From NCBI GenBank assembly GCA_024516035.1, contig CM044959.1, positions 22,804,884 to 22,868,883 of the forward strand: a stretch of 64,000 bases of DNA, in the 5' to 3' direction. The position numbers were made by a program, and so were the translations under genes. Source of the stretch: Bactericera cockerelli (taxonomy: Eukaryota; Arthropoda; Insecta; Hemiptera; Triozidae). Below, in pieces: positions 58,301 through 64,000 of the stretch; positions within the stretch are counted from its first letter, which is position 1, and each line of letters opens with the position of its first letter. Below the pieces are notes generated by a model. The model ran no database searches, had not been told where the DNA came from, and worked only from the letters and a program-made list of their open reading frames with translations.

Positions 58301-61300
58301 AGCTAAAATTATGAGTCATCTACTCCCTCTTGAGAGTCCGCTAGCCAGAAGACTGCCTTTCTATGTTTTGGGATTTATCACCGACCTCAGTAGCTTGATC
58401 GATAAGGCGACGGACTTGTAACCTGGAGGTCGGTGGATTCAAATCCCGGTTTCAGCGTAGATTTAGTAAAGCGAGTTTGAGTAGTTGTGATATCACATAA
58501 GTGATTAACACAAATATGATAACTTTTAAACTAACTTTTTTGGGATTTATCGCCCCTTTCAACTACATGGTCAAAGGTCACCCGTCATTTCCATTTCATT
58601 CATTGGAAGCCTACCAACCAAACTCACCCATCCTGGGTAGGACAGGTAATAGCCAGCATTACGAGGGTTCGAATTTGAATGGTCCCCCATCTACGTCCTA
58701 ACCTTGCTGTTTGTTGATTTAACTTCAGTGACATATGGAAAAATGGCTCTTATTCCATGAAGCACTCAGACTTCATAAATCTCATAATCTCCTAATCTCC
58801 CTTTCAACCGTCACACAACGCACTCTGGTTGGATGTTTAAATCAAAATAAGCCATCAAAGTGCGTCGTGTGACCGTTGAAAGGGAGATTTGGAGATTAGG
58901 TTTAAGAGTGAAAGTGCCGTCTGGAACGAGTGCCTGGTGTTTTCAACATGCCATCGACACTCGACGGCGACCCTGGTATATTGGTAAGTCAGACTACCTG
59001 TTGCTCAGATCTCTTTATTTCTTTAAACTCCACTCCCTGTACAAAAAAACATTCGACCACCCAGTATAGAAAGCATCATAATAAGATAAGCGATAAGAAT
59101 AATATATGAGCAACATTAATGATGAATGATGGCAATAAAAATAATATTAAGCCGCTAGCCTGGGAAATTTTTACACCCGCAGCAAATCAAACAAATAAAA
59201 AGTACTTGGGTACACATCTCATCGCAGGCAAACAGCAGACGGACAAACAATAATTATTTTACTGTGTGCTCATATTTGGAGTTCTTTCTTGCCCAGAAAG
59301 AATACGTATTTATGTTCTGTAGTTTGGTGGTATTTCGATTCATCTTATTTATTAGATAGTGTAATATGCTATTTTTCCTCAGCTGAAAAGTTACTCTTGA
59401 AATTTTGGATGGATAATCTAATATTTTTAATGATGATAAAACAGTAAATAACTTTAGGCAAAAAAAGTGGCGTCATTAAGTAAAAAAATCTGGTGTGACA
59501 CCACTCGACTTTTCTTATCACTCGAAAAGAAGTCAAATGAGTTCCATTTTGTATTTCGACTCTTGTTGGTCAATGACAGTTAGTAAAAAGGGCGTACTCT
59601 TGCACGCATATCTTATAATAATAATACTCTTTAGTGGAAGGTAACCACCAGGCGAGGTTAATGCTCAAAGCATTTTCTACCACCTAACCCTCAGAGTCTT
59701 ATTATTATTTGGTCACAAACTCAAATTAATGAGGAAAATTCGTGCACTGGGTGGGATTCGAACCAACGGATCCCTACGCTACCTGGATTACCAGACTAGC
59801 GCGTTAACCACTTGACTACCAGTAACTTACTGGTAGTCTATTTTACTTACTGAATGAATAAGAAAATGGAACTCATATAAACCCCTTTTCCCGTTACCTT
59901 CTACCATTGCATTGGAATACTGTTTTTCAGGTTGACAAAAAACATGTGTAGACAAGAAAGTACTAGTTTACTGTAAAAATTGATTCAGACGAATATATGC
60001 TAGAAATTCCTATGATTGTATGTAATACTAGCGGGCTGTCGCCCGCTTTGCGGGCCGAGGCATGGCCCGCAAAGCAAAAAATCCTTTTTCGCCAATGGCA
60101 GGTGTTGTAGTGGGAATTTCGAAAAATCCCGACTTATTGCACATCTAGACTATAAGACAAAGCTACCAAATTTCAGCTCGCTAGGTACCTATTACGGTTT
60201 GGGCTGTAGAGCGATGATCAGTCAGTCAGTCAGTGACTTTGACATTTATCTATTAAGATAGTAGGATTACTACTTGACCTATTTTGTCCCCTTTACATTA
60301 ATATTTGTTGAGCAGGCCGCAAAGAGGAACTCGCGGGCCGCGGGTTGGACAATCCTGATCTAGAAGCATTCAGAGTTATAAAAAAGGCCACTTAACCTGC
60401 AAATTTTTCACATTTAACCAGGGAAGTGTGTTTTTCTCCAAAAAGTTCAATAATTTCTAAATTTACCCACTTTACCGGATACTGTTGTAAAAAGTCCAAG
60501 CATTGCACGCACGCTGACCTGGGTTCGATCCCCAGCGGGACAGAAAATTTTCTGCTCTGTACTTGGATGTTCGGGGTCCACTCGTACCTGGTGAGGAAAA
60601 ATGAGTAGCTGCTTCGATGTGAAGCAGCGACCAGTGGCGTAGTCATTGGCAAATAAAATAATACAAGATATTATATATTAAAGTGTTAAAGTCCCATAAT
60701 TCTGCGCTACCCACTAAAATTGTGACATAATAACACAAAAATCAGCATTATTATTATATTTCTTAGTAGGGAGTCAAATTTGACTGCTACTCTTGGAAAT
60801 ATTTTTCTTATTTTCAGTTCTCTTCTAATTATCAACGTTCGACTGTATTTCTACACATAGAAATCAATTTAATGGAAAAATACCTACATTTCTCAATTAT
60901 TTAGACTCATTTTTTCAAGCAAGCAACTCGTCACAATTTCAACGACATTATTTTCCATTTATTCATTCCTCCCTTATTCCACCCACATTTCTTATCCTCA
61001 CAAAATCGTTTTTCTGCATCATTAAAATTTTCCGTCAGGCATACATGGGGCGCAAAGTTCTTGACCTTATTTCTGTCTCTGTCATTCATTTATGCCTCTC
61101 CCTCGGCCCCACGTGTTCGCTTTCTTGTTTATTTATAAATGGCCCCATCCAATCTATTCTAGGCGATTTCTTAGCCGACACGTAGAGTACCTACCGTGGC
61201 GCTCGTCACAATCTCGGAATGAAGAGAAAATATTATTTATTTAACGACAGCGAATTTCAAATTAAAATCGGAAAACCTTCGACGGACAGCGAGACACAGG

Positions 61301-61626
61301 CGTTAAATGTCGAAATAAACTCAGCAATTGAATGCGCAAGGTAGCAGGTAGATTGGTTTGGTTCCTAATTGTATTATTTTAATCGAAATATAAGTACAAT
61401 AAAAATAAATAAATAGTAGGTATATAAAAAATGGCTGGACGAAAATAATATTTCATAATTAAAAGGTAGAAAAAAAAACGCTAGCAATGCTGGCAGGCTC
61501 TTTTCCAGAATTCTTATTTTAAGAAGCAGCATGAAAACAAAGCCTTCATCAGGCCGATTGCGCCTTGCATGTTAGAATAAGCCGTAGACATTAATAGTAT
61601 ACTTACCTGGTATTCAAAGATCCCAT
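40141..61626 (-). CDS. Sh: Shaker-type (Kv1) voltage-gated potassium channel alpha subunit
   Basis: Seven exons (61626-61607, 56993-56867, 53093-52828, 52249-51606, one of two pore exons, 41628-41438, 40322-40141) total 1560 bp, or 519 residues. The assembled protein is nearly identical to fly Shaker from [12 protein letters not shown] onward. It has the T1 tetramerisation domain ([20 protein letters not shown]), S1-S3, the S4 voltage sensor [19 protein letters not shown], the pore with TVGYGD, and S6 with the [16 protein letters not shown] gate. The tail ends SIETDV, a class I PDZ ligand. The channel carries A-type or delayed-rectifier K+ current in neuron and muscle membranes. Alternative pore exons (46446-46575, 46230-46359) give Arg or Thr at residue 396. 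Other first exons probably lie off the right edge, since fly Shaker has several. Confidence 0.97.
40981..41345. repeat. 44-bp minisatellite in the last Shaker intron, about 8 units
   Basis: Units contain ATTTAGGTACTTGATCAAAT and then AATGCTGGTCTAATCTTTGT, head to tail, with decayed units at both ends (TTAAATCCATCAAAT). Confidence 0.85.
41438..41628 (-). CDS. Sh: Shaker exon 6 (S6)
   Basis: [20 protein letters not shown], the PVP hinge, [20 protein letters not shown] and [10 protein letters not shown]. Acceptor TTTTCAG, donor GTGAGT, ending in phase 1. Confidence 0.97.
41629..46229 (-). other. Shaker intron between pore exons and S6 exon
   Basis: About 4.6 kb, A-rich on the plus strand, without SINEs or credible exons. 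A TGTGTGTGTGTGTGAG microsatellite lies near 44734-44750. Confidence 0.5.
46230..46359 (-). CDS. Sh: Shaker alternative pore exon A (Thr type, downstream)
   Basis: 130 bp from TTTCAG to GTACGC, 86 bp after exon B. It encodes [20 protein letters not shown] and the same filter, and ends in AC. Joined to G it gives Thr at residue 396, as in fly Shaker. It was located by reading the intron, because its frame is too short to stand out. Confidence 0.93.
46446..46575 (-). CDS. Sh: Shaker alternative pore exon B (Arg type, upstream)
   Basis: 130 bp from TTTGCAG to GTAAAC. It encodes [20 protein letters not shown], then [20 protein letters not shown] and DM, ending in AG. Joined to the following G it gives Arg at residue 396, the fly T449 position. 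Confidence 0.93.
46576..51605 (-). other. Shaker intron between S5 exon and pore exons
   Basis: About 5 kb. It holds short tandem duplications at 47817-47878 (AAGTCGTA, ATACCACCATGAGATAATA) and 47940-48003 (AAAAGTAAATGTATCTAACA), the 5S-SINE at 49312, and a dispersed repeat with ACAGACCGACAGAC runs at 50226-50500. A roughly 70-bp unit (CGAACACAATACTTCCGATT, TAATATTAGAAATTTCTCGG) is present twice at 50520-50665. Confidence 0.5.
49312..49530 (-). repeat. 5S rRNA-derived SINE copy in Shaker intron
   Basis: Full-length minus-strand copy. The tail GGGTTTAACGTCGCTTTCAA is followed by the body CCCAGCCTGGGTTGGGCC and the 5S head complement CCTCGCTGGACATTGCTTAA, ending in GCCATCGACGCTGGCGACG. Confidence 0.8.
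51606..52249 (-). CDS. Sh: Shaker exon 4 (S1 to S5)
   Basis: 644 bp encoding [18 protein letters not shown]1 ([20 protein letters not shown]), S2, S3, the S4 arginine ladder, the S4-S5 linker and most of S5 ([12 protein letters not shown]). Phase 1 at the GTGAGT donor. Confidence 0.97.
52560..52735 (-). repeat. tRNA-SINE family 3, decayed copy in Shaker intron
   Basis: TAATACCGACACTCGTCGCT, TTTTTCCTCACGAG and the B-box complement GAGAATCGAAACCAGGTC fit the family in minus orientation. Confidence 0.5.
52828..53093 (-). CDS. Sh: Shaker exon 3 (T1 domain)
   Basis: [20 protein letters not shown] through [20 protein letters not shown] and [20 protein letters not shown] make up the tetramerisation domain. 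The exon ends in phase 2 at GTAAGT. Confidence 0.97.
53487..53560 (-). repeat. Copy of the CCTCGGCCGAGG repeat in Shaker intron
   Basis: Reverse-complement match to 37070-37126 over about 60 bases, including the palindrome CACCTCGGCCGAGGTG and GAAGAACGCCTATACAAAGA. Confidence 0.6.
54240..54540 (+). repeat. tRNA-SINE family 3 copy with internal insertion
   Basis: The head TTGGTAGCATGCTCGACCTG with B box GGGTTCGAATCCTGG is followed by the body, including GTGGCGGCATTACGAGATTG. A short 5S-SINE-like TTGGGCTTAACGTTG interrupts it near 54345. Confidence 0.65.
54541..54670 (+). repeat. tRNA-SINE family 3 copy, head to tail with the previous one
   Basis: GGCCAAGTGGGTAGCATACT and GGGTTCGATCCCA form the head; ACACTCATACCTCGTGAGG is the family body. 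Confidence 0.7.
54827..55020 (+). repeat. 45-bp minisatellite, four to five units
   Basis: Units carry GAGGCATGGCCTTCTATGTA, then TTTACCTAACCCTACTATAA, with moderate divergence. Located in a Shaker intron. Confidence 0.8.
55582..56120. repeat. 539-bp near-perfect hairpin (inverted repeat) in Shaker intron
   Basis: The left arm 55582-55825 is the reverse complement of the right arm 55876-56120, with a 50-bp loop. The outer ends are CCCCCCAAAAACACCACTTC and GAAGTGGTGTTTTTGGGGGG; the inner ends are AAAAAATGGCGGTCG and CGACCGCCATTTTTT. Only a few mismatches are visible over about 244 bp. No ORF is present. Confidence 0.92.
56515..56735 (+). repeat. tRNA-derived SINE, family 4, plus-strand copy
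   Basis: TGGTAGTCGATGTGGTTACG (head), AATACTCTGAGGGTTAGGTG and AAAACGCTTTAAGC (body) match the family in opposite orientation. Its 3' end is included in the tandem duplication that copies the end of Shaker exon 2. Confidence 0.65.
56698..56891. repeat. 97-bp tandem duplication spanning the end of Shaker exon 2
   Basis: Copies 56698-56794 and 56795-56891 share a SINE-family-4 fragment, GTAGAGGTATCTCATACTTA and CGTTGATAACGACTCTTTCA. The right copy contains the real donor and the last 25 coding bases. The left copy is a decoy with the same donor at 56770. Confidence 0.88.
56867..56993 (-). CDS. Sh: Shaker exon 2 (common N-terminal linker)
   Basis: TTTTCAG acceptor and GTAAGT donor. It encodes [16 protein letters not shown], then [18 protein letters not shown], matching fly Shaker. 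The last 25 bases and the donor are duplicated downstream. Confidence 0.95.
57600..57785 (-). repeat. tRNA-SINE family 3 copy in Shaker intron
   Basis: AATGCCGCCACTGGTCATTA, TTTTTCCTCACGAG and CTGGGGATCGAACCCAGC in minus orientation, with the A-box complement CTAACTCACTCGGCAACGG. Confidence 0.75.
58380..58527 (+). repeat. tRNA-derived SINE, family 1, second copy
   Basis: This copy matches 22-172 over its full length with few differences. It shares the ACCGACCTCAGTAG start, the B box and the tail ending in AACACAAATATGATAACTT. Confidence 0.75.
58535..58978 (-). repeat. 5S rRNA-derived SINE copy, interrupted
   Basis: Tail and body run from 58535 to 58735, with TTTCAACTACATGGTC and CCCATCCTGGGTAGGAC. 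The head end (TTTTCAACATGCCATCGACA) is at about 58938-58960. Between them lies a foldback sequence (58785-58898). Confidence 0.65.
58785..58898. repeat. 114-bp foldback inside a 5S-SINE copy
   Basis: The left arm 58785-58824 (CCCTTTCAACCGTCACACAA) pairs with the right arm 58859-58898 (GTGTGACCGTTGAAAGGG) around a 34-bp loop, with a few mismatches. Confidence 0.7.
59612..59825 (-). repeat. tRNA-derived SINE, family 4, second copy
   Basis: Closely matches 37672-37885. The head has an intact GGGTGGGATTCGAACC B-box complement and GCGCGTTAACCACTTGACTA. Confidence 0.8.
60030..60262 (+). repeat. Dispersed element end, GTCAGTCAGTCAGTGACTTT type
   Basis: GCGGGCTGTCGCCCGCTTTG, a middle with ACCAAATTTCAGCTCGCTAG, and an end TCAGTCAGTCAGTCAGTGAC..ATTAAGATAG resemble the 3' ends of LINE-like insect repeats. 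No coding sequence. Confidence 0.5.
60488..60740 (+). repeat. tRNA-SINE family 3 copy in Shaker intron
   Basis: CATTGCACGCACGCTGACCT with B box GGGTTCGATCCCC, then TCTGTACTTGGATGTTCGGG, CTGGTGAGGAAAAATGAGTA and the end TTGTGACATAATAAC. Confidence 0.8.
60741..61606 (-). other. 5' part of the Shaker intron, no gene seen
   Basis: No second first exon with a phase-2 donor could be supported here. It contains GGTAGGTACTCTACG near 61185 on the minus strand, but the matching frame is closed by a stop. Confidence 0.35.
61607..61626 (-). CDS. Sh: Shaker putative first coding exon (MGSLNT-R)
   Basis: A perfect CAG/GTAAGT donor at 61606 ends an exon whose phase-2 frame reads ATG GGA TCT TTG AAT ACC AG. 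It joins exon 2 as MGSLNTR then SLPKL, just where fly isoform N-termini diverge. The leader has an out-of-frame ATG 31 bases upstream. No hydrophobic inactivation ball is encoded. Confidence 0.5.
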
Positions 61627-61949
61627 CAATAGTATTAGCTAACGCCATTCCGTCCATATATTATGATACGATTAATAAAATTAAGACTTTGGTTAAATAG
61701 TTCTAAATCCATACAGGTGGAACTAAACTAGGAGCTGACAGAGTTAAAGAAAAATAGTTATTGGTTATTGGTGTATAATTTTAAACTCGAATTTCATTTT
61801 GAATAGAGTGAAAGGATATAACTTTTTAATAATAATAATAATAATAATTCCGTGTCCGTGAGATAGGTACTGATACCTAAATCACGGTGGTGAGAGGATT
61901 ATATGGACGCCCGGATAGAGTGTCTAGGCTCCTTTCATGTCCATTGATT

Positions 61950-62102
61950 CAATTTGGTTTTTTTTGATTTTAATGACCTAACTTGAGGTAGACAGGACGG
62001 GGGTTCTACCCTCCATTCTCGTATGGGAATCGTACCAGCTACCCACATTAACCTCACCCAGCCTGGGTAGGGCCGGAATTGCCAGCCTCACATGTTCGGA
62101 GG
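61950..62102 (-). repeat. 5S rRNA-derived SINE, body only
   Basis: CCTCACCCAGCCTGGGTAGG and the flanking GCTACCCACATTAACC match the body of the family in minus orientation. The 5S head is lost. Confidence 0.6.
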
Positions 62103-62369
62103 AAACAGAATTTTCTATGCGAAAAGTGAGTGAAAGGATATAACCAACTTTTTAATATCAACCGTCTTTCAGATCAGCTCTACCACCGACATAGGTAATA
62201 ACAGGATAAAACAAGAAGGATAGAACCTATCAAGATCACTTGGATCTAGTGTTGTACCCTGTTGTGGTCCATAAGATTTTGCTATTATATTGCATCTACC
62301 ATCAACTCTCAATCATGATACCTAACATCAGTACTTGGGAAACAAGGGATACGACTTTTTACCCTTTCC

Positions 62370-62427
62370 CTATCTCTCTCTCTTTCTCTCTCTCTCTCTT
62401 TCTCTCTCTCTCTTTCTCTCTCTCTCT

Positions 62428-62460
<33 letters not shown>

Positions 62461-62545
62461 ATCTCTCTTTCTTTTTCTCTTTCATCTCTTTCTCTCTTCC
62501 TCTCTATCTCTCTCTCTCTCTCTCTTTCATCCTGCTTTTGAGTCG
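62370..62545 (+). repeat. TC/TTTC polypyrimidine microsatellite
   Basis: About 175 bases of TCTCTCTTTCTC-type repeats on the plus strand. Open frames across it (poly-SL or poly-RE) are repeat artefacts. Confidence 0.95.
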
Positions 62546-64000
62546 ATAAATATTTAAAAGGGTGCACAATCCCTCAAACAAATAATAATAATAATAATAA
62601 GCACGTCGAGAGTCCTCTCAGAAAATCTCTGACGTCACCAGGACGAGCCATTTCTCTTTGTAAACTTTTACACAATGGTGGTATTGGGATTTTCGATTGT
62701 AGCAGAGTGGAAATAAGTTTTGTGGGAAATGAAATGCTCTTGGAGAGGATTCGTTTTTTTTTTTTTCAACAACAGTAAAAAGATAAAACAAGTATCACTT
62801 ATGTTGTACGAACTATGTCTTCATATTCTGTAAAGGCCTTGAAACCTATAGAGATGTGAAATATACTCATATAAATAGTATGAATTCTTATTATTTCGAA
62901 ATATTGTTGCATAATGATGAATTTTTTAAAATAAATGGTCTTGTCATTCCCCCCAGCATACAATCAGGTTTTCATTAATTTATTCATTATCACACCCCCC
63001 AGTCCCGACTTGATTAGAAGCTAGTAGAAAGATCTAATGGAGACTAATAGCCAATTGTGGTGATTTAATTGATCATGCAATAAGAGAATATGTATGTCAA
63101 ACATACATAGGACGTGAGCTATTTTGCTCTTATGGAAACCTATCAATTAGGGTCTCCCATAATAATGAAATTGAAGTTATGTATGCAAAAAAAAAAAAAA
63201 AAAAAAACAAAAAAAAAACAAAACAAAAAAACACTCCACAATTGTTTATTGATATTTACTTTGAAGACATTATACACTTTATTAGCCCATGATTTTGATA
63301 ATGAGATGATTGAAAAGTGAAGAACAATAATTATTATAACTGGTAGGTAATTAGGTACACCATTTGATCACCCTGCTTATCTAATAATTAGCAGTTAAAC
63401 ACAAAAATATGACTTTCAAGTTAATCCATGTATTAGTTTTGCGATGTTTTTATTTATTAAGAAAACAAATAATTAATTCTTTGTAATAACACTATCACAG
63501 AGAAACTAGATGGGATAAAAGCACCATAATATGCTCAAGGTAAAAAACAGACTGATGCTGCTGAGTTCAGAGAAAAAAGTTCAAGTGATTATACTCCTTC
63601 AGCGTAAGTGCCTGGTGAGGCAGCACGGACAGAACAGCACAAAGCTTTCTCTACTGAGAAACACCAAAATTTGACGAACACATAGAGCCAACAATAGGTC
63701 GTTAGCAATTTGTTTATCAATTTTATTTATTATAAACAAAATTTTGCTGACCCAGCTGCTCCTGTACTGACTTGAAAATCAGTCAGAATACTATTCGCTC
63801 ATCGAAGCAAGAGATGAGCCAAATAAAGATTGAACAAACATAAGACTCTTCTCTACAGTGGCTATTATAATGACGAGGAAAAATTAACTGAAGTTAACCA
63901 AATTGGATCATGGAGAGGAAAAATCAGTAACTGGCTTCCTTCATGTGGTCAAAATAGTACACACGAAGCAAACATGAAAATTAATGTTCTACTGTTATTA
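62546..64000. other. Gene-free right edge
   Basis: AT-rich sequence with an AAT-repeat (62580-62600) and an A-run with C interruptions at 63187-63231. No exon, SINE or inverted repeat that I can support. Upstream Shaker first exons may lie beyond this edge. Confidence 0.4.

Noticed and set aside
61130..61200. Second Shaker first exon near a GTAGGT donor on the minus strand
   Set aside because: The frame required by exon 2 contains a TGA a few codons before the donor and no ATG after it.
62240..62567. Open frames rich in Ser-Leu or Arg-Glu
   Set aside because: They are translations of a TC microsatellite.

Overview
The window is nuclear DNA from an insect. It is AT-rich, its genes are split by GT-AG introns, and it is crowded with tRNA-derived and 5S-rRNA-derived SINEs, LINE remnants and small inverted-repeat DNA transposons. 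The near-identity of one gene to fly Shaker points to an insect; I cannot name the order or species. There is no sign of prokaryotic, viral or organellar sequence. Four protein-coding genes can be assembled exon by exon with consistent splice phases.

Layout. (1) About 672-5830, minus strand: the N-terminal half of a CTCF-like insulator protein. It carries the acidic stretch, the YDF motif known to dock cohesin in vertebrate CTCF, and the start of the first zinc finger; the other fingers lie off the left edge. (2) 7070-7861: fragment of a non-LTR retrotransposon. (3) 8014-13922, minus strand: a divergent chloride channel/transporter of the ClC-6/7 branch with two CBS domains and a long proline-rich tail. 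All three signature ion-pathway motifs are altered, and a one-base homopolymer frameshift interrupts the last exon. A second LINE fragment sits in its first intron. (4) 14-20.5 kb: no gene, but several inverted-repeat elements. (5) 20552-25093, plus strand: a short gene resembling the SAGA/ATAC coactivator subunit Ada3 (TADA3). (6) 25.5-40.1 kb: gene-poor, with SINEs, MITEs, a 41-bp minisatellite and a 132-bp direct-repeat pair. (7) 40141-61626, minus strand: a complete Shaker-type Kv1 potassium channel gene of about 21.5 kb. Seven coding exons give one 519-residue protein ending in the PDZ ligand ETDV. Two tandem 130-bp pore exons are alternatives. (8) 61.6-64 kb: gene-free, with a SINE, a TC microsatellite and A-rich runs.

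How the genes relate. They are independent transcription units, not an operon. CTCF and Ada3 are chromatin and transcription factors; the ClC and Shaker genes encode ion-transport proteins. The strongest biological signal is the Shaker pore-exon pair. The two versions differ at only four residues. One of these is the residue just after GYGDM (fly position 449), Thr in one and Arg in the other, a site known to set C-type inactivation and external TEA block. The second theme is a dense record of mobile elements: 5S-derived SINEs, a 539-bp near-perfect hairpin in a Shaker intron, a 1.7-kb foldback element, and MITEs with recognisable target duplications.
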